DNA of 64,000 nt from Isoetes taiwanensis (GCA_021234155.1 JAJEKV010000342.1:124001-188000), one strand, 5' to 3'; shown: positions 12,348 to 24,440, counted from the first letter of the stretch. Translations and numbers: made by a program. The notes: generated by a model not told the origin, from the letters alone.

Positions 12348-12590
12348 GCGTTTGGTCTAGTGGTAACACACTTTAGTTCCTTAGCAATGTGGTCTTCGAG
12401 GTCGAGACCGCCTGATCTCGCCTTTCGATCTTGTTGGGGGTCAAATCAAATGAGGGCGAATGTAAGGTGGTTGGGGGCAGGGCCCAACCAAGCAATGTAG
12501 TATGGTGTGTGGTCATGTCCAGTTGGATGCTGCCTAGTGGCGTGACGTTAAAACTACTATTTATCTATCTATCTATCTATCTATCTTTCC
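12348..12590 (+). mobile_element. tRNA-derived SINE-like element
   Basis: Near the start is TGGTCTAGTGG, an exact match to the Pol III box A consensus. About 40 bp on, GGTCGAGACC resembles box B with one base missing. The body ends TGACGTTAAAACTACTATT followed by a (TATC)n tail. The order tRNA-like head, unrelated body, simple-repeat tail is that of plant SINEs, and the TGACGTTAAA end recalls the Au family, from memory only. Length ~240 bp fits a SINE. I could not identify target-site duplications. Confidence 0.6.
12562..12587 (+). repeat. (TATC)n microsatellite
   Basis: About six TATC units. It is probably the tail of the SINE-like element just upstream. Confidence 0.9.
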
Positions 12591-12599
12591 GTTTCTTTA

Positions 12600-13910
12600 A
12601 ATTTGTCCGATGCACCACGTGCTACACATTCTATGCCAACGAAACCAAAGCTCTGCAACTTTGCTTTGGCAATAATGGTTGCAACATTTACTTGTTGGGA
12701 GATATCCTCATACGTATTTGATGCCGTTTGGGTAGTGTTGTGCTATACGGAGGTGATAGTCCATCCTTGATTTGGTATATTCCAGGACTTATTTTGTGAT
12801 CCAATGATCACACATGAGAACAAAATTACCATCATTTAAGGATCTACATTCATGCATTATTAAATGGTTTCAAAGGTGAAACTTGTAGCTTAATTAAAAT
12901 TTGTACATTGCACAACACAAGTGATGGCTTGCTATGCAACTCAAAAACTAGAAGTTTAAAGGGAAGCATATAGATCTAAACCAAAGTTGTGGAGGCTTAA
13001 ACTAAATCCTTAGTCATTGCACAAGTGGAAAGCTTTTGCCAAACAAATGCAAAATCCTTTTCGACATCTAAAGGAAAAACAAGTGGCTCATTCATTAACT
13101 GTTTAGCATAATGAGCTAATAAATGGTAGTGTGATAGCATTATGATCATAGTTACATAATATATAAAGTAACATATACAAAGAAAATGGTATAAATCATT
13201 TTTATTCCTTACGCCATATTGCAAGTTGGAATTATGCCTTCATGTCGTATATACAAACTAGACTTTTCATAAAGGTATCTCTTGCAACCTTTTGTTTATA
13301 CTAAAAGGAAAATAAATCACTCTGAATCTCGATGGCAATATTCTACATCACTCACGAATCTTCGATGGCAATATTCTTTTTGAAGAGCTTGAGGACACAA
13401 AGCTAAAACATCTGATTGCTCGCATGACTATAAGCAAATATAAAGCCTTCAAAGTGCATTTTTCAAAGAATCTAGATCAACTTCTTCAATCTCTCGCAAA
13501 TGTGGTTAGCATTTCATTTCAAAAGAGCCATAATCCTATTGTTTTTGTCAAGTATAACCGGGTTTCTTCAAACTTATTACATACAGACATAAAAGGCTGC
13601 AACCATGGGAAACTATTTATACGATAACACGGCTCCCAACTTGGTAAAGAAGAATAACCTTAAAAGTAGCCTCCAGTCTTTACAATAAAAAACATTGTGA
13701 AACATGCTAGATAGCCTACTAGATAAATTCAACTGGACAAACTTACATCATCATCACTTGAAAGACTAAATAAGTTGCTAAAGATATGGTACTTGTCGAA
13801 TAGCTTCTTTCACGAAAACACTTAGCAAAAAAAGGGAATAGTTAAACCGTAGGCAGAATAGAACCTCTCACACAAATATTTTTCCCAATTGACTTATCAA
13901 TGACGACATG
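12600..13910. other. Intergenic, no gene seen
   Basis: AT-rich sequence. Short direct repeats around 13,320-13,380 (GATGGCAATATTCT twice) are the only structure noted. Confidence 0.4.
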
Positions 13911-13923
13911 TGCCTCCCCCAAA

Positions 13924-13992
13924 CTGAAACACATCTAGCATGCATATGGATCATGGCATGCCAACCATGCATCTTGTTTGCGATCTTGTTTG
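13924..13992 (+). repeat. Dispersed ~70-bp repeat, copy 1
   Basis: Shares CTGAAACACATCTAGCATGC and the following ~50 bp, through 'CTTGTTTGCGATCTTGTTTG', with 16,806-16,877. It is a fragment of an unidentified dispersed element. Confidence 0.8.
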
Positions 13993-14253
13993 CAAACGAC
14001 ACAAGCTTTCAAGATGAAAACAGAGGTAGCAACATTGAGAACCACATCAACCAGGTGCATTAAAGCAGCTAAGGCCCTCCTAACAAACTCCATTATCTAT
14101 TATCTATATAAGATTGTGGTTTAGCTAAGATAAGCAAATTTTGGACAAGTCAAGAGAGTTGTTTTGGGCCAAAATTTAATATGTTTGCATTCTTTAGCGT
14201 AAGCGGATTAATGGAAGTCTTACTTGAGAACCACGAGCATAATAGCTCGGTCA

Positions 14254-14535
14254 TTATAAAAAGAAAGCAATCTTAACAACATACGGTGAGCCAAAATCTT
14301 CTTGGTGCTTTGCCCGAGTACAAGAGGAAAATTTAGTAATGGCTTGCTGAATGATTAGAAGCTTGTCTTTAAAACCGAAGCCAGAACTTCTTAGAAAAGA
14401 ACCGGGCAAAAATATGGTGAAAGCATTGATCGATACCTTGCAAAATTGCTTATACCCTTCTTCATCGATCGAGGCGAGAAGATGCATGAAACAAAGTCCC
14501 AAGCTTTGAAAGGTCGCACCGGCATTGAAAATCAA
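14254..14535 (-). other. Unassigned 93-codon open frame
   Basis: A minus-strand open frame with a mixed, protein-like composition, including a stretch reading CFMHLLASIDEEGYKQF. I do not recognise the product. There is no paired exon, splice structure or homologous copy in the window. It could be a fragment of a decayed gene or chance. Confidence 0.2.
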
Positions 14536-14539
14536 CTCG

Positions 14540-17290
14540 AGGTTTGTCGGGATTACGGTGAAAATGGAATGTAGGCTCCATCATGTAGAATTGCCCAAAG
14601 CGACCAAACACAATATTTAATGAGCAACCCGCAGAACCTCTAATGCGCGTCCGAATAAAACCTCGGAATAAAAGCTTTGGCTAAAGAAAAAAAGTTGAGC
14701 AGCGATAAACCACGACTAAACTCCTTTCCCAGCCAAGAACCCTATTAGCCGTATATCTAGCCAAGCGCGCCTATACATTAGCCGCTAACACGGTGACGCG
14801 TATGCCGACCTCCACCACCACCACTTTGGCACATCACAAATTGAACTAGCGATTACGGGTTTGGCATGCAATAAGGTTTGCCAAATTACATGGGGCTTAT
14901 TGGGCATGTTGGCATAATGGCGGTACATGGCATGTAGCATGTTCATGTGGTTCTTTGCAACCATTTTTTCCTTAAGTCGCGAGCCAATGAACACCCTCCC
15001 CTAGCAATAGTTTTGGACTCTTACTATGCCCCCGGTACATGATCAGTGTCGTATAAAGATCATAGCCAATGGTATATCTCAATTTCTCGAATGGGCAGTA
15101 GAGACTACAATAATTAACATGGATGCTAACATGGATCTTTGCATGCACCATTTCAAGGATGACTAACAATGTCGGGGTACTCTTTATCGAGCACTAACCA
15201 ATAGCCAAATTACATGAACTTGCTTTTTAGATGAAACAAATATTGTTATGGTACTAGGCGCGGGTAAAGTTTACCATTTGGGTGGTGAGCGTGATGTTTG
15301 TAATGTCCTTGAAGGCTAAAGAATTTGTCTATACCTGACAGGATATTTTCAACGTTGGCAGAGCTGTTCTGAGGACCTCAATTCATCAGTTTTATAAATA
15401 CCACCTCACATAAGCAGTCTATTATGGAGTCTATTATGGACAGTGCATGTTCCCATATTGAGAGAAAAAGGGCAATTGCTTCATCATTTGCAACAACCCG
15501 GTGACAAGATTAATATTCCAAGTTCCACGAGGAGGCAAATTTTCAAAACATTAAAAGACCTTCTCTGATAGATCTCCGATCTAGTTTGGGCATTAAGTTT
15601 GGTGAATATCGTTCGTAAATCTATGCTGGAGACATTCGCAGAATCAACTTGCTTCCTCATTTCAAATCCTCGTCCTTGACCAAGCCCATGCTTGCGTGCA
15701 CGGATTTTAATTCTTTACATACTTAGATCTGACTCAATCTCAATTCTTTGTTATATGCAAAGCTTGGGTATCTATGATCAGAAATCCTTTGCGTTTTCAA
15801 CCTGCCAAAGTTTATTCACCTACCTTTTCATCATTTCGAGATCTTGGGAGATAATTCGGGTTGAAAAGTCATGATTGTCCCACATCATTATCAAAATAAA
15901 GTTGATGATTTGTGCACTTTTAGTTGATGAAGTAGTTGATTTATGAGGGGCGTACTCCACCTAAGCATCAGAAATAAGAAATTGATCTCCTAAACATTCT
16001 CTTATCATTGAAGTGGGATCCCTCGCTTCCACCATGTTGAAGAAAACCCTTGTGCAAAAACATTTCCGATGGATAAGCAGAGGGGGTTTTCCACACAAAC
16101 TTTGTGCCAAATATTAGCCCCAATGGATTTTGCATATAAATAGTTGTAGTAACATTGCGGGTATTAACATCAGCACTTTATGATTGTTAGATGTTGGAAT
16201 TTACCAAACAAAGCGACAAAAATATTTCTAAAGAGTACATATTGGTCATTGGCTACCTGAGAATGCACTTTATCTTCCCTTGATCCGCTTAAGCACAAGC
16301 AGACCATTTTGCATTATTTGCGGATAGGTTTCTCCTAGGGCATGTTGCGGCACTTCATATATGTATACATTGACACGGGTTAGAAACAGCGACCATCTTG
16401 CATCGGTATACAAAGGGTAACTTGCATCCTCAAGTAGTTTAAAGTCTAACAAAATATTGGGACATCCTAGTGTTCACCAAATTGACGATTCGGTACTTCC
16501 ATATCATTTGCTTTTACTTGCCAAAGATAAACAAAGTAAACCCATTGCGAGAGAAATTTAATCTCTTGCCACACTCCACGGACCATAATTGACAAGATGA
16601 TTAAAGGTGATGCGCGTATTGTGCCTTCCACATCCTTTGGTTTGTATAGGAATACTTGAGTTGGCTATGATTTGAGTAGTATCCTTGGCGCAATATGTTT
16701 TCTCCAAAAGAGCTTACGGTCAATTCTTGAATAAAGAACCTATGTTTAAGGCGAACAACAATCTAATTAGCTGCAATTTTACAATAAAAGGTTTTATTTC
16801 ATGAGCTGAAACACATCTAGCATGCATATGGATCATGGCACCGCCAACCATGCATCTTGTTTGCGATCTTGTTTGTCTCGATAAGGAATGAGACAAGCCG
16901 GGCCGTGAATAGAAGGATATGGATGCATCAAACTCGCAGACATGTAAGCTTTGCACTACCCGATGGTTTTCTGTCTATAGTCTTCCTCAAATCGAAAGTG
17001 CTAAATATTCGCGTAATCTAATTAAATTGGTCAAACATTGTCCACTCTAGAAGTACAACAAAAGATCATTGGTCGGCACCACCACCTGACCTAAGCAATA
17101 CCACAAGGATCTTCATTCACGATTTAATTTTGATAACCGTTGGTTTTCCTTTTGTTTCTTTTCATCAAGGCACATTTGTTCGGGCAAAGTATCTTCGCTA
17201 TTGCCATGCTATTCTTAATGCCTCCTACCGTATACATTCAATAAATGAAAATGCATGATACATCATTTTGATGACAAGAGAATATGAAAG
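14540..17290. other. Intergenic, no gene seen
   Basis: No recognisable domain on either strand. Apart from copy 2 of the ~70-bp dispersed repeat at 16,806-16,877, no structure was found. Confidence 0.4.
16806..16877 (+). repeat. Dispersed ~70-bp repeat, copy 2
   Basis: Near-identical to 13,924-13,992. The difference lies around 'GGCATGCCAACC' versus 'GGCACCGCCAACC'. Confidence 0.8.
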
Positions 17291-17299
17291 TTCAGATCC

Positions 17300-17836
17300 T
17301 AAAATTTGGAAAGAGCACTTACCTCACGAGTTCTTTTCGGCCCGAACCGGCCACGGTCACTAGTAGTTAATAATGGTAGAGTACCCAAAAATGCCTTTGG
17401 AGATGCCAATAGCTTCCATACAAAATTGATTGGCCATGAACAATTCCACCGAGCTATAAAATAATGAAGGGCGGCGGGTGATGGGGGAGATTCAGATCTT
17501 CCATCACCATAAGAAACCCTCCCATGGGAACAGCCTCTAATTATCTTGTCAATTTGAGCGTCAAAGGAAATTTTGGAAGAGCACTTACCTCACGAGTTCT
17601 TTTGGTAGAACCAACCACGGTCACTAGTAGTTAATAAATGCGGTAGAGTACCCAAAAATGCCTTTGGAGATGCCAATGAGCTTCCATACAAAATTGATTG
17701 GCCATGAACAATTCTGAGCTATAAAATATGAAGGAAGCGACAGGTGATGGGGAGATTCAGATCTTCCATCACCATAAAACCCTCCCCCATGGGAACACAG
17801 CCTCAATTATCATCCAATTTGAGCGTCAATTGTAAT
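17300..17836 (+). repeat. ~265-bp tandem duplication
   Basis: Copy 1 is about 17,305-17,568 and copy 2 about 17,571-17,836. Both run from 'TTTTGGAA(A)GAGCACTTACC' to 'AATTTGAGCGTCAA'. Identity is high except at a few sites (TTCGGCCCGAACCGGCC versus TTGGTAGAACCAACC; TTCCACCGAGC versus TTCTGAGC), and these sit where a CAG or CTG would be expected. Both carry a CTTACCTCACGAG block that on the minus strand resembles a splice donor, but no exon is recognised. Confidence 0.85.
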
Positions 17837-18109
17837 GGCAAAGACAAATCTTGGAATATTAAGTGCCAAGGATCGGAAGGGTTGGCAACCCCTTGTGCAG
17901 CACTAGGCAATCTTGGTGAAGCTCCCCGTGCTTCTCTTCTCCATGGTACGCACTAAAACCTAAACCCTGCTGTATAGAGAAATAGATCTCTAACTTTTCT
18001 TCCATATCCTTCCCATGTCGCTGCACAATCTAAACATGAAATAAAAGGAAAAGATAAGCATATGGTGCCATGCCTCAAGCTTCCTGCCATGCCACTCTAG
18101 ATCTCCTAA

Positions 18110-18310
18110 GCCTACATATAAAATTCCGGACCGGTTAGCGGTATAGGCAACCGCCACGGCAACAGGGACGGCCAGAGCATTCGGACTTCTGGCCCGAGGT
18201 TTTAGCGGTTTTGGCATATTCTAGGCATATGTTAGCATATACCATGAATATGCCAAAACCCATAAACAAGGGATTGCCCCCTAGGGGGCAACAAAAAAAA
18301 GTTGGACTTC
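18110..18310. repeat. Cluster of short inverted repeats
   Basis: GGTTTTGGCATATTC (18,207-18,221) is a perfect inverted repeat of 18,246-18,260 with a 24-base loop. Next to it TTGCCCCCTAGGGGGCAA (18,274-18,291) is a perfect 18-bp palindrome. The block is richer in G and C than its flanks. It may be the end of a fold-back element, but no outer boundary or target duplication was found. Confidence 0.7.
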
Positions 18311-19083
18311 GGATGCAAATATAGAAGATTCTACTTTTTTTTTCATAACATGTCAAAAAGCAAAATTTTGGAACTTAATCATTGCAATATATTTTTTGTT
18401 TCCTACTATCTTCTAATTACATCATAAGACAATGGAGCATAGAACTCTTTTTGCAACATCCTTTTTAATCCTTTACACTTTATTATCGCGGTCTGGACCG
18501 GCCGGATAGAAGCAAACTATTTTTTACTATTCTTTTTACAAAAATTTAATGATTTTGCATATTAAATGCAGCATTTTTGCTATGTAGAGATGATCATATT
18601 GATCAGTTTCATGGGTAGAGCACGATTCACTTATCGTTTTTATAAACTCAAGTTAGACATATCATTTGCAACAAGCAACACACAACATTTATCATGTGCA
18701 ATAAGCAATGCTCATTTTCTAGGGTTAAACCATTTGGGACGTTTAAGAGACAAGTCCTTTGGCAGTGGTGCTGATGTTTCAATGGCACCTTGTTTCATAT
18801 TTTAACTTCCTTTTCAGGTAGAGAAGGATCTGAAACTAGTAATTAATGACAGGCGAAGATCCCGCAATGCCATAAAATCATCTCGTAAGCAAGGCACTTG
18901 TTGAACAACTTTTGATTCTGCAGAAGAAAAAAAAAACAAACAATGCAAGCCACTGGAGACCTATACATAATAGACAGGGTTCAGTTATAAACAAATTAAA
19001 TGTTTTGATATGGTAAAGCAGTTACAACGCATTGGTACTAATATCAATCAAAGATAAGTATAATGAAGATATAAAGAGACGAT
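18310..19083. other. Intergenic, no gene seen
   Basis: AT-rich sequence with no recognisable product. It ends at the start of the PPR remnant. Confidence 0.4.
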
Positions 19084-19660
19084 GTAATGTCTGCTTATGT
19101 TGATCATGGATTATCTGAAAAGGCCATTCTATTCTTCAATGAAATGCCTGACATGAATATCATTTCTTGGACATTTGAGACAAGTATGCATGCTAGACAC
19201 GACAACTTTAATAAAGCCTCCCATCTTTTTGAGGAAATACCATGGAAGAATGTTGTTTCATGGTCTTCTCAGGATTTTGCATAAGATAGTAGGAAGGGAT
19301 CAAATTTAATGCATACACTTTGGACAGTATTATTCTTACCTGCAGTCATAAGAGTATGGTTGACAAAGGTAGCTACTCCATTTCTATAGCCAGATATTAT
19401 GATATTTCACCTACAATGTTGCATGGTTAATCTCCTTGGCGAGGAGCGGGGATGCCTAGATAGTCGCGGAGAGGCATTAATGAATAGCATACCCTTTTCA
19501 ACTTCGATGCTTGTGCATGAACAACATTTTCTTGGATCTTAAGTAAACTCATGATGCTTTTGGACAAAGGAAAGTGCATAGGCATACATGTTCTTAGTTT
19601 CAATACCTCCGGTTAAGCAACCTATGTATACGTCCAATCTTTATGCGGATGTTGGTTTGT
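19084..19660 (+). pseudogene. Pentatricopeptide repeat (PPR) protein remnant, PLS class
   Basis: PPR proteins bind organellar RNA and direct editing, splicing or stability. Remnant motifs appear in the right order but in changing frames. The first open piece (19,087-19,284) has EKAILFFNEMPDMNIISW and then HLFEEIPWKNVVSW, typical of consecutive PLS repeats. From about 19,305 another frame reads AYTLDSIILTCSH, then MVDKG and YDISPTM, matching the 'ACSHAGLVD..Y.I.P..EHY' region. From 19,423 a third frame gives MVNLLGEERGCLD ('CMVDLLGRAGxLDEA'). NLYADVG (19,636-19,656) matches the E-region 'LSNLYA..G'. Several frameshifts and stops, and the missing N-terminus, make it a pseudogene, even allowing for sequence error. 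Confidence 0.8.
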
Positions 19661-22600
19661 GAAAAAATGATGATTCAACAATTGTTTGCCAATAACTAAC
19701 TAAAGACATAAGATGCATTCCTCATGCTAAGTCTTAAGGTTTAATGCAAGGAAGGACTACTTAATAGACACAAACCATTGCGTCACGAGAAAAAAGGTTG
19801 TCTACTTGTTTTTTCCTCTTATGTATCTCCTCTATGTTCCTTATCTGCTATCATTTCATCATGTGGTAAGCTTATTCAATTTTGTCTAGATACATGCATG
19901 TGTGTGTTTTCCATTTTCCTCTATTGGAATTGGCTATTTAGCTTGCATTGACTCCTCTCTACTATGTTAGAGATATGTCCTTGTTCTCTAAAGTGGTTTC
20001 ACATAGTTTTGAGGCTTTTAAGTCAAAGGGGCTCCATACTTATTTACTTCCCCATCACACAAGGGTTCTTGGACTTCCGGAGTACATTGTCTAGATTTTA
20101 TGGTTTGGAGATCTTGTGTGTTTTTTTTAGATGCGTTGTAAATTGTATGGGGTTCTTTAACATCATCATATTTGTTCGAATGGCTTATTTGTGGATTGCC
20201 TTCAACCTAACATGGTTTAACATGCATTGTTTTGTGACAATTGATGATTATCGTTACCATGGCATAATGTTTATATGGCACCTTGGTGGGGTTCTAAATT
20301 CATAGTTAGCCCTCTTTGATAAGTTGGATTGGAATCTATTTAGGATGATGGGGATACCTTTATTCTGTAAAGTGCCTTAGGATGGTTCTAGCTTTCTTCT
20401 TGTTTTTCCATGAGGTGCCAATTTTCCTTATTCCATTTGTCTTGGGAACCCGAACACTTTATATCGCGAGGTTTTTTTACGTTCTTAGGGAACATTGAAG
20501 GTCTTGGCGTAAAGGTAATTTTATTGTTTGTTGATTTCATTTGGGGACAGGGACTTTTTTTAGCTTCTTTTTGCTAGAGTTTGTTTGGGATACATCGGTA
20601 GGTGATTTACAATACGTTGTGGGTTCATTATGTCATTTGGGTGATTTCTCCGTAATGTTCTTCCCGTGAATTCTGATTTTTTTTGATGCTATTGACATGG
20701 GTTGTATGTTGCAACTTTGAAATTTATCTTTGTGGACATGTATGGTGGACCTTATGGACATTGAGCTTTGGAGTATCGGGGGGGAGCATGTCTTCTTTTT
20801 CTTTGATGAGCTTCATCTAATATTTTCTTAGTTCTTTTCCTCGCCTAGTTCTTGTTTCTATTCGGGGTCTCATAGTGCTTCTCTTGGGATATATATTTGG
20901 CTTTTTCACATGCTGCATTGCATACTTCTTTTACATATTTTCTATTGGTTTCTGAGTCATTGGCTCTATCTCAAATTTGTTTCTACACCATTTTTTCCAT
21001 ATATGCATGTATTGGGTTGTCATTTTTGCATTGAGATTTGCAAATGGATTTGTCTAGTATCACGTTTTACTTTTTGATCACGGAGTTCTTGTTCTGTTTG
21101 CTACCCTTTGGTGGGACATTTTGCTTCATACTTGGTTTTAAAGCATTTCCTTTGTTGTCACGGTACTTTTGACCTCTTGATATGTTATGTTAGGGATTTG
21201 TCATCTCTAGATCATTTTCACATGACAATATGTAGTTGTTGTGTTCCCATTACCCATTTCATCAGCGGTTGTTGGATTTCCGTTACTCCTCCAGAACCTT
21301 AGCACTCTCAACCTCCATCTCCTCGATATCCTTAGCCGTAACTTTTACCTTTGACTTGGTTTTTCACAATTTGACCTCCTCCTTCAAGCATCAACTTATC
21401 TTACCATTCTATCGACTTAGGTCTCTTTACCTAGATCGCTGATGTCTTCGGCTAGGAGCAGCATATCGCGACCCTGCGGGGATGTGCTTTCATTCTTTCT
21501 GTGATTGCTTGATTTCCCTTCCGTCCCCTTATGCGGTGCTTGCCTCTTGCCATTAGGACTTTCGACCCAGGACATTGGTATACTTTGTTTTTATTCTCTT
21601 CCGGTTTAGGGCATATTTTAAATCGGTCTTTATGCATTTGACATCTTGAAATGGAATTAGAGGTTACATTGGAATTGTTTTCTTTGGGCAAATTGCATTT
21701 TGGACATTGTTGGGTCTCTTATCTATGCGTATTCACACCTGGTATCTCTAGTTTCCTATTGGGTTTTATATTTTGGCGATGTTTTCACATGGAATCTATT
21801 TTGCTAGGCGATCAAATTTCTATTTATCCGCGGTTTTTTTTCTTCCACCTTTGGGTGGCGGCTTTTCTCCACTCTTGGGTGATGCTATCTTCTCTTTTTC
21901 ATGTATTGTTGATTTTTCCTCATTACTAATGGCTCACATCGCTTTGAGTGCTTCGTTGTTCAATGCGGCTTGCGGCTTCCACGTCATGCCGCGTTCATTG
22001 ACCTTATCCTTAGGTGTTCTTTTATATTTTATTTTCAGCGGTACGTTCTTCTTTTCTAACATGTTCCTTTCGATAGTCCCTTGTGTTTTTGGTTCCTTTA
22101 TCATGTCCCACTCTGTGTTTTGCCTTAGTATTTTCAGACCCTCCATATGGCCTAAGCTTTTATTTATCGCTCTTAAAGCGTGCTCTTTTCTTTTCGTTAT
22201 CTCATGTTGACATTTTTATCCGCCCGTTCCAAAGCCGATCAACTCAACGCACCCAGCGGTCATCTACGGTTTCTTTAGCGTTTGACCTGCATTTCGCATC
22301 TCCCGTCACTATTCTTACGTTTGATCTCCACGGAGTTCTTACCATCTCCTCGATCCTCCCGGTAGTTTTCTCTTACCATCCTCTCCCTCTTCTTTCTTCC
22401 CTTTATCCTATTCATTTTGCGCACGCTTTATGGTGGAGGGATTGCCTTTTGGCTATAGGCTTGGACGTCTCTCTTTATGGTATACATTACGCTTCCGTCG
22501 CGGAGGACTTGACATTTGCCGCTCTGGCGGGATTCCACATGATCGCATTTCGTGCTCCTGCGGCGTTGGCGATCTCGTCTTCTCACTCTGCTTCGATGCC

Positions 22601-22674
22601 ATTGACCATTTTGGAGGTTTATGGCGGTTGGGCTTGTAGTTAGGAAGTTCTCACGGTAGTCGGCGGTTTTGTGT

Positions 22675-22860
22675 CTATTGGAGTCCTTCCTTCGAGAATC
22701 GCGTCGATGGGGCCATCGGATGCCATGATGAGGAAGGACGGAGCCACTATATAAAGGCTCTTTCCCCTTGACACCCGGTTATCGTCTTCTCACGGCCCGA
22801 CTTCCTTCCTTCTCAGAGCTTCCCCCTTCATACACCTTTCGGGGGACTGTCATTTCATGT
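22675..22860 (+). promoter_or_regulatory. LTR-type promoter in the left arm
   Basis: TATATAAA at 22,748-22,755 sits in CCACTATATAAAGGCTCTTT and is followed by a pyrimidine-rich leader. Upstream is GAGTCC, TTCGAGAATC and CCATCGGAT, a block also present (as GAGTCCC, ATTCTAGAAT, CCATCGGATCGCC) at 46,345 and 46,695. The same TATA context occurs on the minus strand at 24,345 and 34,130. A shared TATA block in dispersed copies is best explained as the U3/R part of an LTR. Direction is rightward, towards the centre of the inverted repeat. Confidence 0.6.
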
Positions 22861-22935
22861 TGTTCACTTTTGCATTTACTATAATAATGTTTTTTTGCAT
22901 CACTATCATGTCATTTTTCATATGTTGTTTTTATT

Positions 22936-23095
22936 TTCACCTTGAGGGTGATGCTATTTATTTCCACCTTGAGGGATAAAGTATTTTTTCCACCTTGAGG
23001 GTGATGCTATTTTTTTCCACCTTGAGGGTGATGCTATTTTTTCCACCTTGAGGGTGATGCTATTTATTTCCACCTTGAGGGTGATGCATACTTAA
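22936..23095 (+). repeat. ~25-bp minisatellite in the left arm
   Basis: About six units of TTCCACCTTGAGGGTGATGC plus a few T/A bases, and a seventh degraded unit to ~23,130. Unit length varies with the T/A spacer. It lies ~200 bp downstream of the TATA box, so it would be in the transcribed leader. Confidence 0.9.
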
Positions 23096-23415
23096 TTGCC
23101 ACCGGTGGGTGATGCTTTTCCACCTTTGTTCGTTGCTGATTTTTTATGTTCTAATTTGCTCTTATTTGCGGGGTTGATTGTGCGTGCTTTGCCTTGTCCA
23201 TGCCATGCATGTTAGTTCTTTTCTAACCATTTACGGGTATTTTTAGGGTTCTTTTGAGTTGCTGCAGTTTTTGCGGTCGTTTGGGGGTCCTGCTCGACTT
23301 CGCCATCGACCACGTCTCCTTCGTCTCGCTTCCAGCCATCTTAAAGGTCTTGCTAGATTTGTGTTTTGCCGGACATCATCTTTTTAGGTTCTCAGGCAAC
23401 ACATTGAAGACCTTC

Positions 23416-23689
23416 TGCCCGTCCCTGGTCCCCGCTATTTTGGGTTCGCCGTCCCTCCATCTTCGCCGGTTTCCGGGCATCACATTCAAGGTTGTTGGCG
23501 ACCATTTTCTCATTAGGGTTTTCCCGAAAACCCGAAAGGGCTGGAGTTTTTATCCGGTGAGAAGTTGTCGCCATTGCCCTTCTATGTTTTGCCCATTTCT
23601 TTTTATGGGTAGTAGATATTGTGCCTATGGTGGGGCTACCCCTCTCTATTTTTCAAACCATTGTATCACAAGTCTTTGTGATGACCCGT
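23416..23689 (+). other. Spacer of the inverted repeat; LTR 3' part
   Basis: This ~270-bp stretch is not repeated in the other arm. It contains AGGGTTTTCCCGAAAACCC (23,514 on), then GAAAGGG and GGTTTTTATCC-like sequence, and further on ATGGGTAG...GGCTACCC. The same order recurs at 47,085-47,260 and 62,228-62,400, where it ends an LTR-like unit. So the left arm continues into the complete LTR end here, while the right arm is truncated. Confidence 0.6.
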
Positions 23690-24007
23690 AAGAAGGCCAG
23701 GAATGTGTTGCACGAGAGGCAGAAAAGATGATGTCTTTGGCGAACACAAATCTAGCAAGACCCCGGGAAGATGAAGCGGGAGCCGGCGAGACGTGGTCGA
23801 TGGCGGAAAAAAGCAGGACCCCAAAGCGGCGAAAAAAACCTCGTAACTCAAAGAACCCTAAAAACGTCATCTAAATGGTTAGAAGAACTAACATGCATGG
23901 CATGGACAAGGCAAGCCGCACAATCAACCCCCGCAAATAAAGCAAATTAGAACATAAAATCAGCACCCGCGAAGGTGGAAGCATCACCAAATGGGTGGCA
24001 ATTACAT

Positions 24008-24166
24008 GCATCACCCTCAAGGTGGAAATAAATAGCATCACCCTCAAGGTGGAAAAAATAGCATCACCCTCAAGCTGGAAAAATAGCATCACCCTCAAGG
24101 TGGAAAAAAAATAGCATCATCCTCAAGGTGGAAATAAATAGCATCACCCTCAAGGTGGAAATAAAA
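24008..24166 (-). repeat. ~25-bp minisatellite in the right arm
   Basis: About six units of GCATCACCCTCAAGGTGGAA, the reverse complement of the left-arm array. One unit reads CAAGCTGG and one CATCATCCTC. Copy number is close to that of the left arm. Confidence 0.9.
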
Positions 24167-24289
24167 ACAACATATGAAAAATGACATGATAGTGATGCAA
24201 AAAACATTATTATAGTAAACGCAAAGTGAACAACATGAAACGGACGTGTCCTCCTCGAAAGGTGGCGGGGAAAAGGCGGCTTCGGAGAA

Positions 24290-24440
24290 GAAGGAAGGTT
24301 CTTGCGGAGAAGACGCAGATAACCGGTGCTGAAGGGGAAAGAGTTTTATATAGTGGCTCGCCCCTCCCCAAATGGCGATCCGATGGCTTTCGGATCGATC
24401 GCGATTCTGGAAGGGACTCGCAGAATAGACACAAACCGCC
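24290..24440 (-). promoter_or_regulatory. LTR-type promoter in the right arm
   Basis: TTTATATA at 24,345-24,352 reads TATATAAA on the minus strand within CCACTATATAAAACTC. The neighbouring GGCGATCCGATGG and GCGATTCTGGAAGGGACTC match the block upstream of the left-arm TATA box. It would fire leftward, towards the centre, so the two promoters converge ~1.6 kb apart. Confidence 0.6.

Larger units (their letters stand above)
19778..23415 (+). repeat. Left arm of giant inverted repeat
   Basis: This ~3.63-kb arm is the reverse complement of 23,690-27,318. Anchors include GGTTGTCTACTTGTTTTTTC (19,796) against 27,290-27,302 and the block around 20,310-20,360 against 26,740-26,800. CTCCTCGATCC (22,346) matches 24,762-24,772, and the minisatellite and promoter blocks also correspond. 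It contains no recognisable protein domain; the longest frames are low-complexity and unconserved. The right-hand ~0.7 kb looks like an LTR, with a TATA box and leader. The rest may be the non-coding body of a LARD-like or decayed LTR element. Confidence 0.85.

Noticed and set aside
22083-22643. A 186-codon open frame in the left arm of the inverted repeat
   Set aside because: Leu/Ser/Phe-rich low-complexity translation, not kept open in the other arm, and part of a non-coding repeat.
22936-23095. Regular repeats resembling a CRISPR array
   Set aside because: Units are contiguous with only a few T/A bases between them; there are no unique spacers and the context is a plant LTR.
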